The notes: generated by a model not told the origin, from the sequence alone. A stretch of 35,292 nucleotides of DNA from Roseiflexus sp. (GCA_025062325.1 JANXAL010000098.1:1-35292), one strand, 5' to 3'; positions 26,596-34,271 are shown, counted from the stretch's first letter. A program made the numbers and translations.

Positions 26596-26989
26596 TCCCA
26601 ACCTCCCGCATACGGGGGCACAGGCGCGTCGCGGTTTGAAACGCAGGTGCAACGCCCCCAACTCCCCGCACGCGGGAGGCGCAGGGATGCGAAACTCTCC
26701 GTCCACCTCGCGTAGCCCCAACTCCCCGCACGCGGGAGGCGCAGAGGCCCGCAGCCTTCAATGCGCGTTCGTAGCGCCCCAATCCCTCGCACGCAAGGGG
26801 CGCAGCGGTGCGCGGCGCGTGCGGCGGCGTGCGCGGCAACCCAATCCCCCGCACGCAAGGGGCGCAGTCGCGTCCGGCTGGATCGCCAGGCTCGTAGCGC
26901 CCCAATCCCTCGCACGCAAGGGGCGCAGCGCGTGCACGCTGCGCAGCGTGGAAATCACGTCCCCAATCCCTCGCACGCGGGAGGCGCAG
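26596..26989 (-). CRISPR. CRISPR-like array A: seven 28-29-bp repeats, six spacers of 31-33 bp
   Basis: Repeats start at 26596, 26656, 26716, 26777, 26839, 26900 and 26961. Spacers are 32, 31, 32, 33, 32 and 32 bp. Repeats begin CCCCAAT or CCCCAACT, have a palindromic core of the CTCCCCGCACGCGGGAG kind, and end GGCGCAG. Two sequence types alternate: the repeats at 26656 and 26716 are identical, as are those at 26777 and 26900. The outermost (26596) is the most decayed. Read on the minus strand, the 29-bp length, central hairpin and 32-bp spacers resemble type I-E CRISPRs. Against this, repeats vary, no cas genes are near, and two spacers share an end (CGTAGCG). It may be an orphan, decayed CRISPR or an unrelated palindromic tandem array. 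Confidence 0.5.
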
Positions 26990-27072
26990 GCTCACGCATG
27001 TAGATTTTTTGGCGAGCCCTTACGTTGCATCGCCCGCTTTGAGCGTTAGGATGCGTAAACTCCCCCTTCTCT

Positions 27073-27161
27073 CCCCAATCCCTCGCATGCGGGGGGCGCA
27101 GGCGCGTCGCGGTTTGAAACGCAGGTGCAACGCCCCCAACCCCCGCACGCGGGGAGCGCAG
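27073..27161 (-). CRISPR. CRISPR-like array B: two repeats around one spacer shared with array A
   Basis: Repeats at 27073-27101 and 27134-27161 surround a 32-bp spacer (27102-27133, GCGCGTCGCGGTTTG...) that is identical to the spacer of array A at 26624-26655. MITE left-end sequence separates the two arrays. Either the segment was duplicated or one array was split by element insertion. Confidence 0.45.
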
Positions 27162-27176
27162 GGAGGGTAGGAGAAG

Positions 27177-27350
27177 CTCACAAGTGTAGGTTTTTTGGCA
27201 AGCCCTCACGTTGCATCGCCCGTTTCAGGCAACCGGACGCCCCAACTCCCCCTTCTCCCCTTGTGGGAGAAGGGGGCAGGGGGATGAGGGGAAGATAGGC
27301 GTCGGGACGCCGAAAACGCCCTTGCACCTGAAAAACTCTACCCTTGAGAG
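27177..27350. mobile_element. MITE-like element copy
   Basis: This 174-bp copy starts CTCACAAGTGTAGG and ends CTACCCTTGAGAG. It is inserted next to GGTAGGAGAAG, which resembles the hairpin target of the copy at 35062, but no matching 11-mer follows its right end. A right-half fragment of another copy continues to 27465, ending CTACACCTGAGAG. Confidence 0.65.
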
Positions 27351-27511
27351 CCCCCTGCCTCCCCCTTCTCCCTTCGTGGGAGAAGGGGGTCGGGGGGATG
27401 AGGGGAAAAAGGGCGTCAGGATGCGGCAAATCCGCTGCGCACGTCAAAAAGCCTACACCTGAGAGAGAAGGGGAATGCAGGGGCAACAGCCATTCTGTCA
27501 TCCCTTCCCCC

Positions 27512-27540
27512 TTGCCGACTCCCGCGCTCCGTGCTACGCT
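27512..27540 (+). promoter_or_regulatory. Possible promoter of the EACC1-CHAT pair
   Basis: TTGCCG (27512-27517) and TACGCT (27535-27540) are 17 bases apart with TGC before the -10 box. The boxes are moderate matches; the site lies about 30 bases before the first ATG. Confidence 0.35.
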
Positions 27541-27570
27541 TATCTCACGTTTGAGCGCAGGAGGTCCGGC

Positions 27571-27927
27571 ATGACTGACGATCTCAGTTTTACCCTCGAC
27601 TTCCCGCCCCACGAACGCGAGACGCTGCTGACCGCGCTCCGCGATGCTGGCGCTGAGGTCCAGGGCGAACCAACCAGGGACATCGACTGGCAGACGGTTG
27701 TGGTGGTCATTGAAAGCATCGGCAAGGTGGCTGGCAGCGTGACGGCGACGATTGAGCTTGCCGAGAAGATAGCCGAGAAACTGAACGCATGGCGCGAGTC
27801 GATGCGCCGCCAGGGGAAGACGCCGCAAGGGGTGCTGCGCCGCCCCAATCAACCGCCGCTCGACCTTTCGATCGCAACCGATGATGAGGTGTTGCGATGG
27901 CTGCTGCGGAATCCGCCGCAACCGTAA
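27571..27927 (+). CDS. Small EACC1-like effector-associated protein
   Basis: This 118-residue protein has an N-terminal beta strand and helix (SFTLDFPPHERETLLTALRD), a central hydrophobic helical stretch (TVVVVIESIGKVAGSVTATI) and a helix ELAEKIAEKLNAW before a short C-terminal part. The size, the pattern and its place directly before a CHAT-STAND gene match the effector-associated constant component 1 (EACC1) of bacterial NTP-dependent conflict systems described by Aravind and co-workers. Sequence identity to that family cannot be checked here. It has no catalytic motif, so it is probably an adaptor or sensor. ATG at 27571 follows AGGAGG with six bases spacing; its end overlaps the next gene by 31 bases. 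Confidence 0.65.
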   Translation: MTDDLSFTLDFPPHERETLLTALRDAGAEVQGEPTRDIDWQTVVVVIESIGKVAGSVTATIELAEKIAEKLNAWRESMRRQGKTPQGVLRRPNQPPLDLSIATDDEVLRWLLRNPPQP

Positions 27928-30728
27928 CGCCGGTGCGCATGCTGGCGCTGATCGCCGCTCCACTGGTGAGTCGGCGCGGGAATGATCTCGTCCCGATCAC
28001 GCTTCTGCCGGCGCAGGAGGAACTGGAGACGCTGGCGGACACCTGCCGGCGCCTCGATGTAGCGCTGGAGATTCAGGCGGAGATTGCGACCGCCGAACGC
28101 ATCGGGCATGTGTTCGCAACCGGGCGCCTGCCCTTCGATCTGCTGCACTTCACGGGGCACGGCAGCCAGGAACTGGACGGCTCGAGCGTCCTGGCGCTCG
28201 AAGATGAGGTCGGCGCCGTCCGCCCGATGGATGCCGCCGAACTGCGCCGGTTGATCGGCAGCCACCCGTGCCGGCTGGCGTTCCTGAGCGCCTGCCACTC
28301 TGCAGGGCTGGCGACCGCGCTCATCGATGCTGGCGTGCCGCACGTCGTCGTGATCAATGCCGCCGATGCGGTGCTCGACCTTGCCGCCAGAGCCTTTGCG
28401 GAGCGCTTCTACGCGGCGTTGCTGGCGGGGCGCACGGTTGCACAGGCGTTCGAGGCAGGGCGCACCGCAGTGGCATCGCACGACGAGCTGCGCGCCTGGC
28501 GCGACCCGCAGACGCTCCAGCCGTACAACCTGCGCGAAGAACTCAAGTTTCGCCTGCTGCCGGAGGGCGATCCGGTTCACCAGCAACCGCTCATTCCGGC
28601 GCCGCCGCGCGGCGCGGTGACGTTCCGCCGCCCACCGTGGGACCGCACCAACCTCAGCCCGGTGAGCGCCGACCCGTTCGTGGGACGCGCGCGCGAACTG
28701 CACGAGATTGCCAGACACCTGCGCACCAACCGCTGCGTCGCCATCCACGGCATGGGCGGGATGGGGAAAACTGCGCTGGCGCTGGCGGCGGCGCGCTGGC
28801 AACGCGAGCGCGACCGCTGGAGCGACGGGGTCTGGCTGGTGACGCTGCGGAACATCGCCAGCGCGCACGAGGCGCGCAACCAGATTGCGCTAGCGCTGAA
28901 CCTGGACCCCAAAGCCGCCGAGAGCGATACGGCGCTCGCCGCAGCCCTGCGCGACCGCCACAGCCTGATCGTTCTCGACGACCTCGACGCGCTGCTGACG
29001 CACGACCGCAGCGGCGCAGCGGCGTTGCTCACGGCATTGCTCGGCGCGCGGCGCCTGACACTGATCACCACTGCACGGCGCGACCTGCCGGGAAGAGTGC
29101 ATCACCAACCGATCGAACTGACGCGCCTCGACCTGCACGACGCACAGATCGCTTTCACCACCTACGCCCCGCCGGTTGACGCCTGGGGAGAGTGGACGCC
29201 GGACGACTGGTTCAATCTCCACCGGTTCCTCGACGGCTACCCCTTCCCCATCCGCCTGGCGGCGACCGCCATGCGCCAGGCGCGCCTGGGGCTGCGCGAG
29301 CTGATCCGGCGGCTGCGGGAGAACCCGCAGGGAACCTTCCGCTACCCCGGCGACGAGGAAGATCGCGAGACGAGCCTGGCGGCGACGCTCGATCTCTCCT
29401 ACGAGCTGCTGCCCGGCGACGCGCAGCAGGCGTTTGCGTGGCTGGCGCTCTTCCCGGCGGGGCTGACGCGCGACGCGGTGCGCGCCATCCTGGGAGCGGC
29501 GAGCGAGACGGCGCTCGAAACGCTGGTGCAGCACAGCATGGCGGAATGGCGCGACGATGGCGGTTACCGGCGGTTCGCGCTGCCGGAACCGGCGCGGCGC
29601 TACGCCGAAGCGCGGCAACCGCCGGATGCGCTGGCGACGTATGCGCCATTGGCGCTGGCATTCTTCGCCGACCTGATCGACGCCGCCGACGACGCCATCA
29701 CCGGCGGCAGGATCGTCGAGGGACGGATGGTTCTTACCCTCGAACAGCCAAACATCGAGCGCTTTCTGGCGTGGGGGTACGACCACGAAGCGGGGAGCGG
29801 CGGGATCAGCCGCGCCGCGCACGCCACGGCGCGGCTGGGGAACTACTGGACGCTGACGGGTGAGCAGGGGCGCCCTGAGATCGAGCAGCGCCTCAGGCGC
29901 GCGCTGACAGCCGCGCAGCGCGCTGGCGACCAGCCCGGCGAAGCCAATGTGCGGAAGGCGATCGGCGACGTGCAGCAGTTCCGCAAGGAAACGACCGCCG
30001 CGCTGGCGAGTTATGAGCAGGCGCTGCGCCTCTACCGCGACGTCGGCGACCGGCTCGGCGAAGCCAATGTGCTGGCGGCGTTGAGTCGCCTGCGCCTCGA
30101 CGATGATCCAGCCGACTCGCGGCATCTTCTTGAACAGGCGCTGGCGCTGCGCCGCGCAATAGGCAGTGTTTACGGCGAAGGCGCCGACCTCGGCAACTAT
30201 GGGATTGCGTTGCTGCAGCGCGGGCGCAGCGCGGAGGCGCTGCCCTACCTGGAACGCGCCCGTGACCTCTTCGCGTCGCGGGGGTTGACGCAGTTGGTGG
30301 AGTATATGGAGCAATTGATTGCGAAGGCGCGTACTGCCGCGCTTCTCGGTCAACTGCCGCCAGCCGTGCGCGCTGCGCTTGAGGCGCAGGACCAGAGAGC
30401 ATTCAATGCCGCCGTTGCTGCCCTGCCACCTGAAGAGCAGCAGCGGATTGGCACAATCCTCCAGGCGCTTGCAGGAGCAGTATCGCTACCTGACCCGCTT
30501 GCACCGTTCGAGCCGCTGCTGGCAGCAATCGCCTCTGTTGCCCGGGGCGACGCAGAGCAGCGTCCGGCAGTCGAAGCAGCGCTCGCCGAACTGGAGACGA
30601 AGGGGTGGATGCTGCGCGCGCCGGTCACGCGTATCTGGCAGGGCGAACGCGATCTGGCATCATTGATTGCGGGTCTCGATGAGCAGGACGCCGCGCTTAT
30701 CCGGCGCGTGCTGGAATTGATTGGGTGA
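27897..30728 (+). CDS. CHAT protease-STAND (NB-ARC) NTPase-TPR protein (NLR-like conflict protein)
   Basis: This 943-residue protein joins three parts. The N-terminal CHAT caspase-like protease (about 14-225) has the catalytic dyad in LLHFTGHGS (His88) and LAFLSACHSAG (Cys133). The STAND/NB-ARC NTPase (about 258-620) starts at DPFVGRARELHEIA. It carries Walker A HGMGGMGKTALAL (285-292), Walker B LIVLDDLD (357-364) and a LTLITTARRDLPG sensor strand, then a winged-helix-like region ending in RFALPEPARRYAEA. The C-terminus has TPR-like repeats (GEANVRKAIGDVQQFRKE, ALASYEQALRLYRDVGDRLG, YGEGADLGNYGIALLQRGR). The design is that of a signalling NLR: TPRs sense, NTPase oligomerises, CHAT cleaves. 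ATG at 27897 with GAGG seven bases upstream overlaps the EACC1-like gene, so the two are translationally coupled. The target is unknown. Confidence 0.88.
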   Translation: MAAAESAATVTPVRMLALIAAPLVSRRGNDLVPITLLPAQEELETLADTCRRLDVALEIQAEIATAERIGHVFATGRLPFDLLHFTGHGSQELDGSSVLALEDEVGAVRPMDAAELRRLIGSHPCRLAFLSACHSAGLATALIDAGVPHVVVINAADAVLDLAARAFAERFYAALLAGRTVAQAFEAGRTAVASHDELRAWRDPQTLQPYNLREELKFRLLPEGDPVHQQPLIPAPPRGAVTFRRPPWDRTNLSPVSADPFVGRARELHEIARHLRTNRCVAIHGMGGMGKTALALAAARWQRERDRWSDGVWLVTLRNIASAHEARNQIALALNLDPKAAESDTALAAALRDRHSLIVLDDLDALLTHDRSGAAALLTALLGARRLTLITTARRDLPGRVHHQPIELTRLDLHDAQIAFTTYAPPVDAWGEWTPDDWFNLHRFLDGYPFPIRLAATAMRQARLGLRELIRRLRENPQGTFRYPGDEEDRETSLAATLDLSYELLPGDAQQAFAWLALFPAGLTRDAVRAILGAASETALETLVQHSMAEWRDDGGYRRFALPEPARRYAEARQPPDALATYAPLALAFFADLIDAADDAITGGRIVEGRMVLTLEQPNIERFLAWGYDHEAGSGGISRAAHATARLGNYWTLTGEQGRPEIEQRLRRALTAAQRAGDQPGEANVRKAIGDVQQFRKETTAALASYEQALRLYRDVGDRLGEANVLAALSRLRLDDDPADSRHLLEQALALRRAIGSVYGEGADLGNYGIALLQRGRSAEALPYLERARDLFASRGLTQLVEYMEQLIAKARTAALLGQLPPAVRAALEAQDQRAFNAAVAALPPEEQQRIGTILQALAGAVSLPDPLAPFEPLLAAIASVARGDAEQRPAVEAALAELETKGWMLRAPVTRIWQGERDLASLIAGLDEQDAALIRRVLELIG

Positions 30729-31011
30729 CCTTCATTAGTTGCTTGCAAGACCCTTGAGGTCGGGCGACGTTCTCGAAGCGCCCGCGAGTCCCTCCGCCGG
30801 TGACGTTCGGCGACGGGCGCCCACGGGGGGGCGCCCCTACGATGGCGCGGGCGCAGGGTTCACGGCGGGGATCTCAAGGGTCGGGCGGGGTTCCGGGTGG
30901 AGCCGTTGCGGTGCAACACCCTACAGAGCCGTTGCGGTGCAACACCCCATAGAGCCGTTGCGGTGCAACGGCTCTACCTGCAACCTTTCCACCTTCAACT
31001 TTCAACCTGCC
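30729..31011. other. Intergenic region with repeats between converging genes
   Basis: The gap contains a GACC-N5-GGTC palindrome (30749-30761), a relic GATCTCAAGGGTC near 30870, a GGGCGCCCACGGGGGGGCGC phrase at about 30815, the 26-bp triplicate repeat with hairpin (30900-30975) and a CACCTTCAACTTTCAACC pyrimidine tract at the right end. No gene is present. Confidence 0.5.
30900..30975. repeat. Triplicate 26-bp repeat ending in a perfect hairpin
   Basis: The unit GAGCCGTTGCGGTGCAAC occurs at 30900, 30926 and 30952 (period 26). The last copy continues into GGCTCT, making an 11-bp perfect stem (30951-30961 with 30965-30975, loop GGT). It lies between the converging CHAT-STAND and nucleotidyltransferase genes and could end transcription in both directions, though there is no T-run. 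Confidence 0.7.
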
Positions 31012-32385
31012 CTACCACCCATACCGTTCCGGTCCCCAGGGGCGGGTGGTGACCTGTTGTTCGACCATGACCAGCGTGCGGTCGGGCAGGTCGTCGCGCA
31101 GGATGACGCCGGGACCGCAGATGCTGTAGGCGCCCAGCCGGCGCCCCGGCATGATGATCGCGTTGACGCCGGTGCGGCAGAAGTCGCCGAAGTAGGCGGC
31201 GTTGGCGGCGGTCGTCGGGATTTCCGGGCGCCCGTTGATGCGCCAGACAGTCTCCCGGTCGTCGAAGCGCAGGTTGCCGCAGACCGTCGCCGCGCCAAAA
31301 TCGACTGCCATGCCCGCCACGCCCCAGATTTCGCAGTAGTGGTAGCAGTAGACGGTGTCGAGCGCCACGCCGCTGAACTCGGCGCCATGCCCATAGACGC
31401 CGCGCGCGCCGAGCGATGAGTTGCCGCCGATCTGGCAGTAGTCGCGCAGCACGGTCTCGCGCCCCACCACCGCGCGCCCCTGGATGATCGCCCCGTTCAG
31501 CGCCTTCGCGCCTGCGCCAAGCCACAGGTCGCCGTCCACCACCACGCGGTTGCCGATTTCAGCGCCCGGACCGAGCGCCAGCCGCCCGTGGATGTCGGCG
31601 CCGTCGTGGACGCGCGCCGTCGGATCGATGCGGTCGCCGTCCAGCGCCGCAGCCATAGCGCCGATCACGCGCTCGTTCGCTTCGAGAATGTGCCACGGCT
31701 TGTCGAGGTCCACGTGAAAGCCGGGCGCATCGACCGTCGCCACAGTTTCTCCTTCGTCCACCATCATCTGGAGCGACTGCACGATCTCAGCGTCGACCGG
31801 CGGCATCCCGCCGACGCCGACGCGCACGAGCGCCGGGTTGTCGCGCAGGAAGGGGATGGCTTCGGGGCGGAAGGCGTACACGCCGCAGAAGCGCCGGTCG
31901 CCGTCGCGGCTGTGCCCCTCGACGCCGCGCAAGACGCCATTTTCGACAAACGGGATCAACCAGTCGAGCGACGACTCGGCGCCGAGCGGTTGCACCAGCG
32001 CCGCCGCCAGCGGACGGTCGTGCTCGAAGCGGTCGCGCAGCGCCGCCAGATTCGCCCGGTCGGTCACGAGATCGCCTGCAACCACGAGGAAATCGCCGTC
32101 GACGCTGGCAGCGCCGAGGAGCGCGGCGGCTGCCGTGCCCTCGGGGTGCGCCTGGCGCACAAAGACGACTTCGGCGGCAGCGCCGCGCAGCGCCGCGCGC
32201 ACGCTGGCTTCCCCCGCGCCGACGACTACGACCTGCCGGGTGACGCCGAGGGCGGCGAGGTCGTCGGACAGGCGGCGAATGGCGGGGACATTCGCAATCG
32301 GAAAAGCGCATTTGTTGCGCACCACATTGTAGGGCCAGAAGCGCCCGCCAACCCCGGCAGCAAGCAGAATCGCAGTCTGGATCAT
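31012..32385 (-). CDS. Sugar nucleotidyltransferase with left-handed beta-helix domain
   Basis: The 457-residue protein has an N-terminal nucleotidyltransferase fold (about 1-235) with the start MIQTAILLAAGVGGRFWPY, close to the LxAGxGxR(M/L) nucleotide loop but with Phe-Trp after the Arg, and VVAGDLVTD for the metal Asp. The second half (about 255-440) has hexapeptide-like turns (DPTARVHDGADIHGRLALGP, GAEIGNRVVVDGDLWLGAG, GRETVLRDYCQIGGNSSLG), typical of a left-handed beta-helix. This combination is seen in GlmU and related NDP-sugar pyrophosphorylases; the sugar cannot be read. The ATG at 32385 begins the conserved region; earlier in-frame starts run through the IS-type hairpin and were rejected. 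A transposon-like hairpin lies just upstream. Confidence 0.8.
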   Translation of the reverse strand: MIQTAILLAAGVGGRFWPYNVVRNKCAFPIANVPAIRRLSDDLAALGVTRQVVVVGAGEASVRAALRGAAAEVVFVRQAHPEGTAAAALLGAASVDGDFLVVAGDLVTDRANLAALRDRFEHDRPLAAALVQPLGAESSLDWLIPFVENGVLRGVEGHSRDGDRRFCGVYAFRPEAIPFLRDNPALVRVGVGGMPPVDAEIVQSLQMMVDEGETVATVDAPGFHVDLDKPWHILEANERVIGAMAAALDGDRIDPTARVHDGADIHGRLALGPGAEIGNRVVVDGDLWLGAGAKALNGAIIQGRAVVGRETVLRDYCQIGGNSSLGARGVYGHGAEFSGVALDTVYCYHYCEIWGVAGMAVDFGAATVCGNLRFDDRETVWRINGRPEIPTTAANAAYFGDFCRTGVNAIIMPGRRLGAYSICGPGVILRDDLPDRTLVMVEQQVTTRPWGPERYGW

Positions 32386-32416
32386 CGACGTAATATCCTC
32401 GAGATCGCCATACATA

Positions 32417-32438
32417 GCCAGACGCTTTAGCGTCTGGC
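32417..32438. repeat. Left hairpin flanking the Y1 transposase
   Basis: GCCAGACGC, loop TTTA, GCGTCTGGC make a 9-bp perfect stem, preceded by CATA and followed by GTGCGAG. The phrase CGTCTGGCGTGCGAG occurs again at about 32451. It pairs in design with the hairpin at 33080-33101 and lies immediately upstream of the nucleotidyltransferase. Confidence 0.75.
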
Positions 32439-32547
32439 GTGCGAGGGTCGCGTCTGGCGTGCGAGCGTTTCCAATTCCCCCCTCGTGCGGTATACGAGTC
32501 AAATTCGTGGCTGGCAATCGAACCAGCGATAGCAAAAGGAATCAGCC

Positions 32548-32976
32548 ATGAGTTACCGGCGCCTGTACTACCACCTCGTGTGGGCGACATATCGGCGGCG
32601 CCCCACGATCACCAGGGACGTTGAGCGTTCCATCCACCGCGCCCTGCGTAACAAAGCCCGGGAGTTGGGCGTCTTCGTCTACGCCATCGGCAACGTCGAG
32701 GACCACATCCACCTGGCACTCTCCATCCCGCCCACCATCGCCGTCGCCGAGTGCGTCCGCCACCTCAAAGGCGCAAGCTCATACACCGTCAACCGGGAAC
32801 ACGCCGGGATCGACTTCGCCTGGCAGACCGGATATGGCGCATTCACCTTCAGTGACCGCGCCAAACCGATTGTGGTCGCCTACGTGCGCAACCAGAAGCG
32901 CCATCATCGCGCCGGAACCACGCACCCCGCCCTCGAGCGCACCCCCGACGACGAAAACGATGAATACCATGAATAG
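32548..32976 (+). CDS. Y1 (HUH) transposase, IS200/REP-associated (RAYT-like)
   Basis: The 142-residue protein is a single-domain Y1 transposase (TnpA/RAYT type) that cuts and joins single-stranded DNA at hairpins. The HUH metal motif is in EDHIHLALSIPP (His53 and His55); the catalytic Tyr is Tyr112 in VVAYVRNQKRHH. Other family stretches are YYHLVWATYRRRP at the start and HLKGASSYTVNRE before the Tyr. Length is typical. ATG at 32548 follows AAAAGGA with seven bases spacing. Matching hairpins at 32417 and 33080 bracket it; TnpB is absent. The ends suggest a REP-type element (or IS200-like) rather than a full IS605. Confidence 0.9.
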   Translation: MSYRRLYYHLVWATYRRRPTITRDVERSIHRALRNKARELGVFVYAIGNVEDHIHLALSIPPTIAVAECVRHLKGASSYTVNREHAGIDFAWQTGYGAFTFSDRAKPIVVAYVRNQKRHHRAGTTHPALERTPDDENDEYHE

Positions 32977-33101
32977 CGCGCCGATGCTAGCCAGGGGCCG
33001 CAGACGAAAACGATGAGCGCAATAAATAGAGCGCCAACCATAGCCAGGGGCTTCAGCAATAAATAGAGCGCCAACCATAGCCAGGGGCTTTAGCCCCTGG
33101 C
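32977..33101. repeat. Right-side repeats and hairpin of the Y1 element
   Basis: Downstream of the transposase, the phrase GAGCGCCAACCATAGCCAGG occurs twice (about 33027 and 33066), each copy preceded by AATAAATA, and a third partial copy (GATGCTAGCCAGGGGC) is near 32982. The last ends in the hairpin GCCAGGGGC-TTTA-GCCCCTGGC (33080-33101), followed by GTGCG. Stem bases differ from the left hairpin but remain paired. Confidence 0.7.
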
Positions 33102-33134
33102 GTGCGTGCGCGGATGGCCCCCGGCGTGCGAGTT

Positions 33135-34271
33135 TCACCCTCCAGCCACGAATTGCAACGGATTCGGCATAAACAGCAGCACAAAAACGATCAACCCGAG
33201 AATAGCAAGCGCAGTGTGCAGCGGTCCAATCCGCGACACATCATTCAACGGCGGCGGATGGCGCGGCCCGATCAGCAGCCCCAGCATCCCCCACAGCAGC
33301 CAGTTCGGCGCAACCAGGATGCCGATCAGCATGCACCCGCCAATAAACGCATACGCTAGATAGTGGGCGTACTCGCCGAGCAGCGCATACGCCACATGCC
33401 CGCCATCGAGCTGACCGATGGGCAACAGATTGATCATCGTCACCAGCAGACCGATCCACGCCCCCCAGGCGACCGCGTTCAGCTGGACATCCACGCCATT
33501 GCCCGGCAGAAATCGCCCGAACACCAGATACTTTGCCGCCGCGTACAGGATCGAGTTCCCTTCCTGAATGTAGCCCTCGGCTGGCGGCGGACCGACCGGC
33601 GACGTCGCCAGGCCATAGAGCAGCAACGGAATAGCGACAACCAGCCCGGCGAGCGGACCGGCAATGCCAATCTCCAGGATCGTCTTGCGGTCGAGCATCG
33701 GCTCACGCTGAACAATCACCGCGCCGAGCGTACCGGTAAAGGTGACAACTCCCAGCCCGGGAATCGGGATGGGCGGCACAGGAATGAAGTACGGCAGGCT
33801 AACCGGCGCGCGCCGCCAGCGCCCGACGATATAGTGCCCCATTTCGTGGACGAACAGAATGCCCATAATCGTCGCCGAAAAGGGGATGCCTGCCACGATT
33901 CCTGCCGGATTGCTGAATACGTTGACGCCATCGTAGAGCGCGCCGACTGCAAGCGTCGAAAGAATGGTGATGATGAACAGCACAACTGGTACCACGACAT
34001 TGGGCTTGGACGCCGAAACGACGAACGGCAGCGCCATGATTTCCACATCATTCCCGGATTTGCGCAGAAACGGGGTGAATCCCAGCGCTTCCATTCCTGC
34101 CCGGATCTGCGGATAAATCTTGTCGGCAGGAGCGTGGAGTTTGCCGGCCATCGTCAGCACGCCGCGACTATCCCAGGCGTACCGGTCGATAGTCATCAAT
34201 CCATCGAGCGCTAGCCGCACCCGTCCCATCAGTTCGAGACGGTCGAGCGTATCGGAAACCTGTGTATCCAC
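33135..34271 (-). CDS. Site-2 protease-like M50 membrane metalloprotease
   Basis: The 378-residue multi-spanning protein belongs to the M50 (S2P) family of intramembrane zinc proteases, which release membrane-tethered regulators. The zinc motif HExGH is at 142-146 (FVHEMGHYIVGRW) and the second metal motif is NLLPIGQLDGGH near residue 295. About six to eight hydrophobic segments are present. The N-terminal 90 residues are soluble. The frame opens at an ATG at 34307 without a ribosome binding site, while AAGGA precedes the GTG at 34271 by seven bases, so I use the latter. Target is unknown. It follows the Y1 element and is next to the large MITE cluster. Confidence 0.85.
   Translation of the reverse strand: MDTQVSDTLDRLELMGRVRLALDGLMTIDRYAWDSRGVLTMAGKLHAPADKIYPQIRAGMEALGFTPFLRKSGNDVEIMALPFVVSASKPNVVVPVVLFIITILSTLAVGALYDGVNVFSNPAGIVAGIPFSATIMGILFVHEMGHYIVGRWRRAPVSLPYFIPVPPIPIPGLGVVTFTGTLGAVIVQREPMLDRKTILEIGIAGPLAGLVVAIPLLLYGLATSPVGPPPAEGYIQEGNSILYAAAKYLVFGRFLPGNGVDVQLNAVAWGAWIGLLVTMINLLPIGQLDGGHVAYALLGEYAHYLAYAFIGGCMLIGILVAPNWLLWGMLGLLIGPRHPPPLNDVSRIGPLHTALAILGLIVFVLLFMPNPLQFVAGG

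Larger units (their letters stand above)
26072..27570. other. Nested MITE cluster with CRISPR-like arrays, between the copper and conflict genes
   Basis: No protein-coding gene is supported over 1.5 kb. The stretch is a patchwork of MITE-like element copies and fragments: left-end fragments at about 26160 and 26439, a complete copy at 26252-26421, another left end at 26516, further left-end pieces at about 26990, a copy at 27177-27350 and a right-half fragment at 27351-27465. Embedded in it are two CRISPR-like arrays. Several apparent long frames here are artefacts of the repeat composition. Confidence 0.7.

Noticed and set aside
26579-26995. Long open frames through the CRISPR-like region
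   Set aside because: Their translations repeat the same arginine-rich phrase (for example LRLPRAGSWG) with the 60-bp period. They arise from the repeats, not from a protein.
28890-30353. A 487-codon open frame on the minus strand inside the CHAT-STAND gene
   Set aside because: The plus-strand frame has catalytic motifs across the whole length. The antisense translation is Arg/Gln-rich without recognisable domains.
31012-32385. glmU for the nucleotidyltransferase
   Set aside because: The overall design is similar, but the nucleotide loop is divergent (GVGGRFWPY) and the specific acetyltransferase residues were not recognised, so the sugar cannot be named.
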